Source: Planococcus beigongshangi (GTDB taxonomy: Bacteria > Bacillota > Bacilli > Bacillales_A > Planococcaceae). From it: a stretch of 64,000 nt of DNA. The position numbers were made by a program, and so were the translations under genes. The stretch is taken from contig NZ_JADHDU010000001.1 of NCBI RefSeq assembly GCF_016820495.1, positions 682,257-746,256 on the forward strand, read 5' to 3'. Of the stretch, positions 29,164 to 37,733 are shown piece after piece; the stretch's first letter is position 1, and each line of letters starts with the position of its first letter. The notes below the pieces were generated by a model. The model was given only the letters and a program-made list of their open reading frames with translations, made no database searches and was not told where the DNA came from.

Positions 29164-30855
29164 ATGAACTACAGTCAATTGTTTGCTGAAGAAATCCATA
29201 AAAAACTGGGAGGGTTACTTGCTGTTGAAACAGTGATGGAGCTGGTGGAAAAGCCGAAATTCGGCAATCAAGGCGATTTGGCTTTTCCTTGTTTTTCATT
29301 GGCGAAGCTGAAGAGACAGGCTCCCCAAAAAATTGCACAGGAGCTGGCGGAACATTTGGTGCATCCGGATTTTGAAAAAGTGGTTGCGGAGGGTCCGTAC
29401 GTCAATTGTTTTCTGGATAAAAAGACAGCCAGCCGACAGGTAATGCAAACGATCCTGAAGGAACAGGCGGAATACGGCAAGAATGATATCGGGCAAGGGA
29501 GAAATATCACGATCGATTTTTCGTCGCCGAATATCGCCAAGCCATTTTCGATGGGGCATTTAAGGTCAACGGTCATCGGCAATTCCATGGCGAAAATTGT
29601 GGAGAAAGTCGGTTTTAAAGCTGTAAAGATTAACCACCTCGGTGATTGGGGCACTCAGTTCGGAAAATTGATCGTCGCTTATAAAAAATGGGGCGAGGAA
29701 AGTCGGGTAAAAGAAAATCCGATTCCGGAATTGCTGGCGCTGTACATTAAGTTCCATGAAGAAGCGGAACACGAAACAACGCTGGCAGAAGAAGCCCGGA
29801 TGTGGTTTAAGAAATTGGAAGACGGCGACGCCGAAGCAGAGGAGTTATGGACCTGGTTCAAAGATGAATCATTGAAGGAATTCAGCAAAATCTACGAGCT
29901 GCTCGGAGTCGAATTCGATTCCTACTCGGGCGAAGCGTTTTATAATGGCAAAATGGAAGCGACTATCAGGCTGCTGAAGGAAAAGGACCTGCTCGTCGAA
30001 TCAGAAGGGGCAGAAGTCGTTGATCTGGCCGAGCACAATCTGCCGCCGTTTTTAATCCGAAAAAGCGACGGCGCTACGCTCTACGGCACGCGCGATTTGA
30101 CAGCTGCCCTGTACCGGAAAGAGAATTATCAATTTGCGGAATCGCTGTATGTTGTCGGCCAGGAGCAGACGCTTCATTTCAGGCAATTGTTTTTGACGCT
30201 CGGGAAAATGGGCTTTGACTGGGCCCGCCACATGAAGCATATTCCGTTCGGTTTTATCTTGAAAGAAGGGAAGAAGATGTCGACGAGAAAAGGCAAAGTG
30301 GTTTTATTGGACCAGGTGCTGAAGGAAGCGATCGAGCTTGCAGAAAAGAATATCAACGATAAAAATCCGGCACTTTCAAATAAAGAAGAAACTGCAAAAA
30401 TGGTCGGGGTCGGTGCGGTCATTTTCCATGACCTGAAAACCGAACGCCAGAATAATGTCGAATTTTCACTGGAGGATATGCTCCGTTTTGAAGGAATGAC
30501 GGGGCCTTACGTGCAATATACGCATGCCCGGGGCTGTTCGATCCTGAGGAAGTCGGGCGTGGCGCCGGAAACCCTGACGCCTGAAGGATTGGATGACCCC
30601 CACAGCTGGGAAGTGATCAAAACACTGATGGCTTTTCCGGATGCTGTGCTGAAAAGCTATCAGCAAAGCGAGCCTTCTGTTATTGCAAAATTTGCTGTAG
30701 AGCTGGCGCAGGATTTCAATAAATACTATAGCCACGTTAAAGTGCTGGAAGAAGATTCCGAGAGGGAAGCGCGTTTGGCGCTCGTCTCCGCCGTTACGGT
30801 TGTTTTGGAGGAGAGCTTGCGGTTGTTAGGCGTACAGGCGCCTTCCGCAATGTGA
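29164..30855 (+). CDS. argS: Arginyl-tRNA synthetase, second type (ArgRS2-like)
   Basis: 563 residues, class I synthetase. The ATP motif is SSPNIAKPFSMGHLRST (HLRST from H132) and KMSTRKG is at 371-377; the C-terminal DALR-type anticodon domain ends LGVQAPSAM. Block-by-block it recalls the extra ArgRS of the Bacillus cereus group rather than the housekeeping ArgS, which in Bacillus lies elsewhere. The ATG at 29164 has GGGGGA upstream; a frame start at 29140 sits in the terminator tail. Regulated by the Arg T-box. Confidence 0.9.
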   Translation: MNYSQLFAEEIHKKLGGLLAVETVMELVEKPKFGNQGDLAFPCFSLAKLKRQAPQKIAQELAEHLVHPDFEKVVAEGPYVNCFLDKKTASRQVMQTILKEQAEYGKNDIGQGRNITIDFSSPNIAKPFSMGHLRSTVIGNSMAKIVEKVGFKAVKINHLGDWGTQFGKLIVAYKKWGEESRVKENPIPELLALYIKFHEEAEHETTLAEEARMWFKKLEDGDAEAEELWTWFKDESLKEFSKIYELLGVEFDSYSGEAFYNGKMEATIRLLKEKDLLVESEGAEVVDLAEHNLPPFLIRKSDGATLYGTRDLTAALYRKENYQFAESLYVVGQEQTLHFRQLFLTLGKMGFDWARHMKHIPFGFILKEGKKMSTRKGKVVLLDQVLKEAIELAEKNINDKNPALSNKEETAKMVGVGAVIFHDLKTERQNNVEFSLEDMLRFEGMTGPYVQYTHARGCSILRKSGVAPETLTPEGLDDPHSWEVIKTLMAFPDAVLKSYQQSEPSVIAKFAVELAQDFNKYYSHVKVLEEDSEREARLALVSAVTVVLEESLRLLGVQAPSAM

Positions 30856-31061
30856 AAAATAATTTCAGGCGCAGGCTATTTCAGAGGTTTCCGGCATACT
30901 TCAGGCGAAAGAAATTCATGTATACCTTCCGGCGGATCTGCTTCAAGAGAATGAATAGATGTATACCTGAAGTTTCCAGTATATCGACCGACATTCATGG
31001 GAAGTGATGTTTACGGCGGGTGGCGATGATGCTGGGAAATGGATTTAAGGTTAAGAGAGCA
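30856..31061. other. Non-coding interval after argS
   Basis: No gene seen. It carries a direct repeat ATGTATACCT (30918-30927 and 30959-30968) and short complementary arms CTTCAGG / CCTGAAG about 65 bp apart. No clear argS terminator is evident. Confidence 0.4.
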
Positions 31062-31116
31062 AATCGACGATAAAGAAGGTAGAATCGACGATAAACCGAA
31101 GAAAATCGACGATAAA
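31062..31116. repeat. Three-unit 21-bp repeat array (AATCGACGATAAA core)
   Basis: Identical 13-mers AATCGACGATAAA at 31062-31074, 31083-31095 and 31104-31116, separated by 8-bp variable spacers, giving exact 21-bp periodicity. Lies upstream of the lipoprotein gene and is the counterpart of the array at 31641-31737. Confidence 0.9.
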
Positions 31117-31124
31117 CTAAATAA

Positions 31125-31157
31125 AAATGGCCGTCACAATTTTGTGGCAGCCATTTC
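31125..31157. terminator. Hairpin downstream of the first repeat array
   Basis: AAATGGCCGTCACAA / TTGTGGCAGCCATTT with a small mismatch. T-rich sequence follows only in the minus direction, so its role on the plus strand is uncertain. Confidence 0.4.
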
Positions 31158-31228
31158 ATCATTTGTAACTATCTCAGTGCATCCCCGTCTATAACAGTAA
31201 TCAAATGATTATTTGAAGGGAGTGGGAG

Positions 31229-31630
31229 ATGTTGCGAAGAGGTCTGGTGTTGATTTTAATAGTGAGTTTGCTGGCGATGACGGCTTGCACAGATGCGGAA
31301 CCACAATCATTGGAAGAATTATATTTGGAAGCAGGGATTCAGACTGCTGATAAAATCACCATCCAGGATGGCTCGACAGGCTATAGTAAAACATTGGTAG
31401 ACAAGGAAAAAATGGATGGATTTCTTGCTTCGATTGACGATATCATGTTTATTCCGGAAGCTGATCAGGAAAAGCGGGAAGGCTGGCGGTATAGTGTATC
31501 TCTTTTCGACGGTGAAGAAGCGTTCAATTTTACACTGAATGAAATCGAAGGAACATATTATTATACAGAGCCGGATATTTTTCCCATTGTCGATCGCTAC
31601 TATAAAGAGTTGGAGTTGTCCGAACAATGA
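31229..31630 (+). CDS. Small predicted lipoprotein of unknown function
   Basis: 133 residues. A type II signal peptide with lipobox LAMTAC (C20 acylated) is followed by an acidic globular domain. The frame is preceded by AAGGGAGTGGGAG. No family recognised; the segment KITIQDGSTGYSKTLVDKEK followed by FLASIDDIMFIPEAD suggests a small beta-rich extracytoplasmic domain, seen in many Bacillales hypothetical lipoproteins. It is bracketed by the two 21-bp repeat arrays. Confidence 0.78.
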   Translation: MLRRGLVLILIVSLLAMTACTDAEPQSLEELYLEAGIQTADKITIQDGSTGYSKTLVDKEKMDGFLASIDDIMFIPEADQEKREGWRYSVSLFDGEEAFNFTLNEIEGTYYYTEPDIFPIVDRYYKELELSEQ

Positions 31631-31640
31631 TTTCCTTGAG

Positions 31641-31737
31641 AATCGCTGATAAAGGGGGAATAATCGCTGATAAACCGAAAATAATCGCTGATAAACCCTG
31701 AAAAATCGCTGATAAACTCAAAATAATCGCTGATAAA
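31641..31737. repeat. Five-unit 21-bp repeat array (AATCGCTGATAAA core)
   Basis: Identical 13-mers AATCGCTGATAAA start at 31641, 31662, 31683, 31704 and 31725, exactly 21 bp apart, with 8-bp spacers that differ. The core differs from the upstream array only in the central bases (CGCTGA versus CGACGA). On the minus strand it reads as a heptad peptide LSAIxxx, a consequence of the 21-bp period and not taken as coding. Confidence 0.92.
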
Positions 31738-31806
31738 ATATTTGCGATGTACTTATAATTTACAAATGTATATTTATTCCATACAAAAACATTTTTCATT
31801 CCACAT

Positions 31807-31845
31807 AAAAAAGGCAGCCACAAAAATTTCGAGGCTGCCTTTCAA
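31807..31845 (-). terminator. Terminator of the amino-acid ABC uptake genes
   Basis: AAAGGCAGCC (31810-31819) / GGCTGCCTTT (31833-31842); in the minus direction the stem is followed by a T-rich run. Confidence 0.75.
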
Positions 31846-31849
31846 TCTT

Positions 31850-32527
31850 TTATAGATAATCCGCATACCGCTTTTCAAGATAATTCTGCAGCACGGTCAT
31901 GACCGAACAGATGGCCCAGTAGATCAGCGCTACCAAAATCAATAATGTCAGCAGATCGTATTCCCGGCCGCCGATGATGCGGGCTTTTTGGAAAATTTCC
32001 GGCACTGTGATCATCGCGGCGAGTGAAGAAGCTTTGATAAGGTCGAGGTAGACGTTGGATAATGGCGGCACCGCAATCCTCACCGATTGGGGAAGGATGA
32101 TGCGGCGCATTGTCTGCCAATAGGTGAGGCCGAGAGCCGTCGAAGATTCCCATTGCCCCTTATCGACGGATGCCAGGGCAGATCTGAAAACTTCCGCTAT
32201 ATAGGCGGCTGAGTTGATGGTGAATCCGATCAAAGCTGCCTGGACTGCTGTAAATTCGATGCCGATGACCGGCAATGCGAAATAAAGGAGAAACAGGATG
32301 ACAAGAATCGGAACGCCCCGCATGAACGATATATACAGCCGTGCGGGCCATTGCAGAATCTTCAGCGGCGATGTTCTGGCGAGTGCCAGGAAAAAGCCGA
32401 TGATGAGTCCCCCCAGCATACTGACGATTGAAATGAGCAGCGTATACCATATTCCTTCAAGTACGTAAGGGAGGGATTCGATCGCGAGTACCGGATCGAA
32501 TAATAACTCCCATTGTATATCGTTCAT
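31850..32527 (-). CDS. Polar amino-acid ABC transporter permease (cystine/TcyB-YxeN-like)
   Basis: 225 residues, about five membrane helices, HisM/GlnP type. The EAA loop GLTYWQTMRRIILPQSVRIA contacts the ATPase. AAGGAGGG precedes the ATG. Nearest recalled relatives are cystine/S-containing amino acid permeases TcyB and YxeN. Its upstream partner is the solute-binding lipoprotein gene 253 bp away. No ATPase gene lies next to the pair within the window, so a shared or distant one is needed. Confidence 0.88.
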   Translation of the reverse strand: MNDIQWELLFDPVLAIESLPYVLEGIWYTLLISIVSMLGGLIIGFFLALARTSPLKILQWPARLYISFMRGVPILVILFLLYFALPVIGIEFTAVQAALIGFTINSAAYIAEVFRSALASVDKGQWESSTALGLTYWQTMRRIILPQSVRIAVPPLSNVYLDLIKASSLAAMITVPEIFQKARIIGGREYDLLTLLILVALIYWAICSVMTVLQNYLEKRYADYL

Positions 32528-32622
32528 CGAATCCCTCCTTCAATATTCGGTCATAAGCCAGCTCAGCTGCGCGGTCAGGACCGCTGCGCTGCTCTGTCTT
32601 ATGACATTCAGAGCTTAACGGG

Positions 32623-32783
32623 CGTTGCCGCTTTTCTAATGTCCAGACTCCAACGGCCCAGCTCTTCGGGTCATACCAAAGTGATTTCGTTAAAACTCTC
32701 TGTGCTCCACCAGCGCTTTGCGCTTTGTCGCAAAGAGATATCCCAAATTTCATTTGGTCTATCTTTTCGTTGCCGCTTTTCTA
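32623..32783. repeat. Intergenic element bounded by 16-bp direct repeats
   Basis: CGTTGCCGCTTTTCTA occurs at 32623-32638 and 32768-32783, bracketing 129 bp with a GTCCAGACTCCAACGGCCC segment and a hairpin CTTTGCG/CGCAAAG near 32716-32735. The right repeat includes the stop codon of the solute-binding protein gene. The inner sequence resembles the scattered GTCTAGCTCCAG-type intergenic repeats of Bacillales (recalled, not searched). Confidence 0.65.
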
Positions 32784-33626
32784 TTCTTCAATATCTACTT
32801 CTACAGAAACATCTGCTCCGCCGAAGAATTCTTTTGAAATTTCAGTGATGGTGCCGTCTTCCAGCATCTCATCGATGACGCGATCAACGTTTTCAGCCAG
32901 TTCATCATTGTCTTTATTCATGACCAGCCCGACTTGTGATGGCAAATACTTGATGTCCGGATGGATCGTGATGTTCAATTCCGGGAATGCGGCTACGCCG
33001 AATGTGGACAGGTAATAGTCGTTCAAGATGACATCCGTGCGGCCGATGGACACGTCACGCAGATAGACTTCATTTGTCGCGTTATCGTATGTCACTTCTT
33101 CTGCACCGTTTTCACGGGCGATTTCCATGTAGATGGAAGTGGCGGCACCGGCAGCTTTTTTGCCTTCCAGGTCTTCAAGTGAAGAGATGCCGGAAAGGTC
33201 ATCTTTACGTACAACAGCAGTGCCGTATGAATATTTGATAGGCGTGGAGAAGATGAATTCCTTCTCACGGTCCTCGGAGATTTCTATATCGTTTGCAGCT
33301 ATATCAACCTGGCCTGTCTGAACGCTTGTCAGCATTTCATCAAAGCCCATTTCTTTGAAATCGATATCTAGCTCGAGGCGCTCCGCAACTTCGCGGGCGA
33401 CTTCCACTTCAAAACCTGTTAACTCGTTGGACTCTGAATCGTGGAAAGAAGTCGCAAGCAATGTTCCGGACGTAGCAACAGTCAATTTGCCTTCTTCCTG
33501 AATTTCATCCCAGGCAGTCGTGTTTTCAGATGTATCATCGTCTGAATTTCCGCCGCACGCCGTAAGGACCAGCAGGGACGAAGCAATCAATGAAGCAAGC
33601 GGAAAAAATTTTTTATTTTTCAACAT
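32781..33626 (-). CDS. Amino-acid ABC transporter substrate-binding lipoprotein (TcyA/YxeM-like)
   Basis: 281 residues, type 3 periplasmic-binding fold (SBP_bac_3). Lipoprotein signal with C24 (LVLTAC) and a Ser/Asp/Asn-rich linker. Family blocks are GKLTVATSGT, GFEVEVAREVAERL, GQVDIAANDIEISEDR and YLPSQVGLVMNK. It captures a polar amino acid, probably cystine or related, for the downstream permease. GGGGG lies before the ATG. Its TAG stop falls inside a 16-bp direct repeat. Confidence 0.9.
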   Translation of the reverse strand: MLKNKKFFPLASLIASSLLVLTACGGNSDDDTSENTTAWDEIQEEGKLTVATSGTLLATSFHDSESNELTGFEVEVAREVAERLELDIDFKEMGFDEMLTSVQTGQVDIAANDIEISEDREKEFIFSTPIKYSYGTAVVRKDDLSGISSLEDLEGKKAAGAATSIYMEIARENGAEEVTYDNATNEVYLRDVSIGRTDVILNDYYLSTFGVAAFPELNITIHPDIKYLPSQVGLVMNKDNDELAENVDRVIDEMLEDGTITEISKEFFGGADVSVEVDIEE

Positions 33627-33769
33627 GATGAAGAAACCCCCTATATTTTTTTAATCCTTTAAAAACATAGCATTAAGCAGAAGGAAGGGCAATATATGAA
33701 GCCGCTTTTCCAAAACGCAGAAGATTAAATCAATTTAGAATAAAATAATTATATTATGTAAAGAAGAAC

Positions 33770-33795
33770 AGCCGCCCTTAAATCAGGGCGGCAGT
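33770..33795 (-). terminator. Terminator of rqcH
   Basis: GCCGCCC / GGGCGGC stem with a TTAAATCA loop; in the minus direction it is followed by TGTTCTTCTTT. Confidence 0.7.
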
Positions 33796-33802
33796 TCATG
33801 AG

Positions 33803-35467
33803 TTATTTCTTTAATTTAATGACGAGTTCTTCATCCGGCGTCACAAAAACGGTTTTCTGTTCAAAATAAATGACGAATCCGGGCTTGGCGCCATTCGGCT
33901 TTTTCACTTGGCGCACTTCCGTGTAATCCACGGGGACTGAAGACGACTCACGCGCTTTGCTGAAATAGGCGGCAATGGTCGCAGCTTCCATAATCGTCGT
34001 TTCGTCCGGTTCCGGATGATGGATGATGACATGTGAACCGGGAATGTCTTTTGTGTGGAGCCAAGTGTCGGATTTCGCGGCAACTTTAAAGGTCACGTAA
34101 TCATTCTGTTTATTGTTTTTGCCTACTGAAATCGGGATTCCCGAGCTTGAAACGTAGGGTTCCACGGAAGGTTTCACCGGCTTTTTCTTTTTCTTCGATT
34201 TTTGAGCTTTCATATAACCCTGCTCAGCCAGTTCTTCGCGGATTTCTTCAATATCGGAAATGCCTGCCTGCTGCACCTGTGACATCAATGTCTCAAAATA
34301 AGAGATGTCCTCTTCGGTTTTATCGATCTGCTCCTGCGTTTTCACCACAGCGATTTTGGCTTTCTGGTAACGCGAATAGAACTTTTGGGAGTTTTCGATG
34401 GGAGTTTTCCGCGGATCCAAAGGAATCAGCACTTTTTCTTCATTATAATAGTTGTCGACTTCGATTTCCTTCATGCCTTTTTGTATGCGATGGATATTCG
34501 CCATGAGGAGTTCGCCGTTCAATTGGAGCTGGTCACGCTTTTCGGCCTGGTCCTGTTCTTTTTTCAATTTCTTCAACTTCAGTTTGAGTTTTGAAATTTC
34601 GTTCTGCAGCCAGCGTTCCAGATCGCCTGCCTGCTGTTTGACGCGGTCGCGTTCAGCTTTTGCAAAATACATGCGGTCAAGCAATTCACCCAGGTTCTGG
34701 TAAGTCAATCCGGCACCGGCAATATGGGTAAGGGGTGTTGCAGAAAAATAGCTTTTGCCTTCGTGCTCGACGTAATAGCCGCCGGGTGAATCCTTACTGA
34801 AATCCTGCAGGAAGTTTTCTGCGGCGGTTTTTTTATCTTCGGTGCCTGAGAAGCGGTGATGCAGTTCGCGGGCAGTCAGCGGGGAAAATCCGGCAAACGT
34901 GCTGACGATTCCTTTTTCGTCCAGAGTCGATAATGCATCGCTGTATGTAAAGGGATCTTTTTTATCCTGGGACGGCGGAAATACATACGTCTGCCCGGGC
35001 AAAATCGTCCGGAACGAGTTTACGCTCGGCGGCAGATGTTTCAAACTGTCGAGGATCATCATGCGTTCGGCGTCGACAAGGATGACGTTCGAATGGCGGC
35101 CCATCATTTCGACGTGCAGTTCGCGTTCGATGTCATCGCCGATTTCATTTTTCGCCTTGATCTTCAGGATGATGAGGCGGTCCATCCCGTGCTGGGAAAT
35201 TTCTGTAATGACACCTCCCTCGATATGTTTGCGGAGCAGCATGCAGAACATCGGAGGCTCGGATGGATTGATATTGGCCTCTTTTGTGAGATGGATCCGG
35301 GAGTAGGACGGGTGGATCGATATCAGTAATTTATGGTTGGCTCCTTGTGCGCGTATGTGAAGCAATAGTTCAAGCTGGTTGGGCTGATGAACTTTTGAAA
35401 TTCTGCCGCTGACCAATTGCTGCAGTTCGGTGGTCATCGCTTTTGTAAATAATCCATCAAATGCCAT
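33803..35467 (-). CDS. rqcH: Ribosome quality control protein RqcH (NFACT family, FbpA/YloA)
   Basis: 554 residues. Binds stalled 50S subunits with peptidyl-tRNA and recruits tRNA-Ala to add C-terminal alanine tails; formerly annotated as a fibronectin-binding protein. NFACT-N comes first, with the key D96-R97 pair, then helix-hairpin-helix and coiled-coil segments (about 280-430), then NFACT-R (TWLHTKDIPGSHVII). Matches B. subtilis YloA in order. It is divergent from gmk; yloB, yloC and remA, which lie in between in B. subtilis, are absent. Confidence 0.94.
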   Translation of the reverse strand: MAFDGLFTKAMTTELQQLVSGRISKVHQPNQLELLLHIRAQGANHKLLISIHPSYSRIHLTKEANINPSEPPMFCMLLRKHIEGGVITEISQHGMDRLIILKIKAKNEIGDDIERELHVEMMGRHSNVILVDAERMMILDSLKHLPPSVNSFRTILPGQTYVFPPSQDKKDPFTYSDALSTLDEKGIVSTFAGFSPLTARELHHRFSGTEDKKTAAENFLQDFSKDSPGGYYVEHEGKSYFSATPLTHIAGAGLTYQNLGELLDRMYFAKAERDRVKQQAGDLERWLQNEISKLKLKLKKLKKEQDQAEKRDQLQLNGELLMANIHRIQKGMKEIEVDNYYNEEKVLIPLDPRKTPIENSQKFYSRYQKAKIAVVKTQEQIDKTEEDISYFETLMSQVQQAGISDIEEIREELAEQGYMKAQKSKKKKKPVKPSVEPYVSSSGIPISVGKNNKQNDYVTFKVAAKSDTWLHTKDIPGSHVIIHHPEPDETTIMEAATIAAYFSKARESSSVPVDYTEVRQVKKPNGAKPGFVIYFEQKTVFVTPDEELVIKLKK

Positions 35468-35522
35468 GAAAATCCCTCTTTCAAATCGTTTTGTTCCATC
35501 TTATCATTTTCAGCGTGTATTA

Positions 35523-35531
35523 TGATATAAT
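35523..35531 (+). promoter_or_regulatory. Extended -10 promoter candidate for gmk
   Basis: TGATATAAT (perfect TATAAT at 35526-35531 with upstream TG); no good -35 at standard spacing. Confidence 0.5.
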
Positions 35532-35542
35532 AAGACAGTTAG

Positions 35543-36228
<686 letters not shown>

Positions 36229-36229
<1 letters not shown>

Positions 36230-36453
36230 TGTTATATCCATCAGTTGATAAATTAAAAAGCCGTATTGATTCAAAATACTCTTTGGTAGCCCTTGCTTCC
36301 AAGCGGGCCCGCCAATTGCACGAACATGGCGACGACAAATTGGAGAGCTACACTTCAGCCAAACCTGTCGGTAAAGCGCTTGAAGAAATCGCAGAAGGTG
36401 CTTTGACTCAAGAGCGCCAGGATGAATCTGCAATCTACGATGACGAAATTTAA
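36229..36453 (+). CDS. rpoZ: DNA-directed RNA polymerase omega subunit
   Basis: 74 residues. Small subunit that folds around beta' and supports assembly. The conserved start MLYPSVDKLKSRIDSKYSLV and SKRARQL are seen. The second ATG of ATGATG (36229) is chosen because AAAGGAG (36215-36221) is better spaced from it than from 36226. Confidence 0.93.
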
Positions 36454-36472
36454 CCATTAATGACAATTGACG

Positions 36473-36510
36473 ACTCCCAGAGCAACTTTGTTCTTTGGGA
36501 GTTTGTTGTT
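36473..36510 (+). terminator. Hairpin between rpoZ and coaBC
   Basis: ACTCCCAGAGCAA / TTCTTTGGGAGT followed by TTGTTGTTT. Imperfect stem, possibly a partial terminator. Confidence 0.5.
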
Positions 36511-36527
36511 TAGAAAGGGTGTTTGCA

Positions 36528-37733
36528 TTGTTGGCAAAACGCAAAATTCTATTGTGCGTGAGCGGTGGGATCGCTGTTTATAAGGCGGTTGCACTTGTCA
36601 GTAAACTGTCTCAGGCAGGAGCGGAAGTGAAAGTCATCATGACTGAATCGGCTCGCCAGTTTGTCCAGCCGCTGACGTTCCAGGTCATGTCCAGAAATGA
36701 TGTCTTTTATGATACGTTTGATGAAAAGGATTCATCGGTAATTGCCCATATCGATCTTGCCGACTGGGCGGACCTGATCATCGTGGCCCCGGCGACAGCC
36801 AATGTCATCGGGAAACTTGCGAATGGCATCGGTGATGATATGGTCACGACCACTTTGCTGGCGGCGACGGCACCGATCTGGATTGCCCCGGCGATGAACG
36901 TCCATATGTACAACCATCCTGCTGTAAAGCGCAATATTGCGCAGCTGCATGATGACGGGATCCGCTTCATTGAGCCGTCGGAAGGATTTTTGGCATGCGG
37001 TTATGTCGGTAAAGGGCGTCTTGAAGAACCTGAGAAAATTACGGAATTGGTTACAGGCTTTTTAAGCCGTGAACAGCTGTTGAAAGGCAAAAAAGTCGTA
37101 GTGACGGCTGGGCCGACGCGCGAACGCATCGATCCCGTCCGCTTCTTGACGAATTTTTCAAGCGGCAAGATGGGCTATGCGATGGCGGAAGCGGCAGCTG
37201 AACTGGGGGCTGAAACGATTTTGATCAGCGGTCCGGTGTCATTGCCTGTGCCTTCAGGCGTAAAACGGATTTCTGTCGAAAGTGCCGAAGAGATGTTCCA
37301 GGCTGTGAAGGCTGAATTCGAGACAAGTGATTTTGTTATCAAAACTGCAGCGGTAGCGGATTACCGGCCGAAAACGCTGCACGATCGGAAGATGAAGAAA
37401 CAGGAAGGCGATTCATCGATAGAACTAGAGCGGACAACGGATATACTTCAGTATCTGGGTTCGGAGAAATCCAGCCAGGTGCTGATCGGTTTTGCCGCTG
37501 AGACGAATGATGTCAGCCATTATGCGAAAAGTAAGCTGGAACGGAAAAATGCGGATTATATCATTGCCAATGATGTCACGGAGGCACAGGCGGGGTTTGA
37601 ATCCGATACGAACCGTGTGACCGTTTACGGCAAGCAGGAGTTTGAAAAAGCGTTCGAACTTCTTCCGAAACAGGAATTGGCACGTGAATTACTGAAGCTT
37701 ATTGCCGAAAGGGAAATGCGAAATGATCGCTGA
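36528..37733 (+). CDS. coaBC: Phosphopantothenoylcysteine decarboxylase/synthetase
   Basis: About 401 residues. Bifunctional coenzyme A enzyme: the N-terminal CoaC flavoprotein (FMN, with APAMNVHMYNHPAV and the catalytic cysteine in GFLACGYVGKGRL) decarboxylates, and the C-terminal CoaB (GPTRERIDPVRF, with SSGKMG) ligates cysteine using CTP. Start is TTG at 36528 or 36531 after AAAGGGTG; the longer frame from 36495 lies in the hairpin. It overlaps priA by 11 bases. Confidence 0.93.
   Translation: MLAKRKILLCVSGGIAVYKAVALVSKLSQAGAEVKVIMTESARQFVQPLTFQVMSRNDVFYDTFDEKDSSVIAHIDLADWADLIIVAPATANVIGKLANGIGDDMVTTTLLAATAPIWIAPAMNVHMYNHPAVKRNIAQLHDDGIRFIEPSEGFLACGYVGKGRLEEPEKITELVTGFLSREQLLKGKKVVVTAGPTRERIDPVRFLTNFSSGKMGYAMAEAAAELGAETILISGPVSLPVPSGVKRISVESAEEMFQAVKAEFETSDFVIKTAAVADYRPKTLHDRKMKKQEGDSSIELERTTDILQYLGSEKSSQVLIGFAAETNDVSHYAKSKLERKNADYIIANDVTEAQAGFESDTNRVTVYGKQEFEKAFELLPKQELARELLKLIAEREMRNDR

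Noticed and set aside
31062-31737. Possible CRISPR array
   Set aside because: Repeat units of 13 bp and spacers of 8 bp are far below CRISPR sizes, and no cas genes are nearby.
31530-31823. Minus-strand frame with LSAIxxx heptad repeats
   Set aside because: Arises from the 21-bp period of the non-coding array (multiple of three); no RBS or sensible start, and it overlaps the end of the lipoprotein gene.
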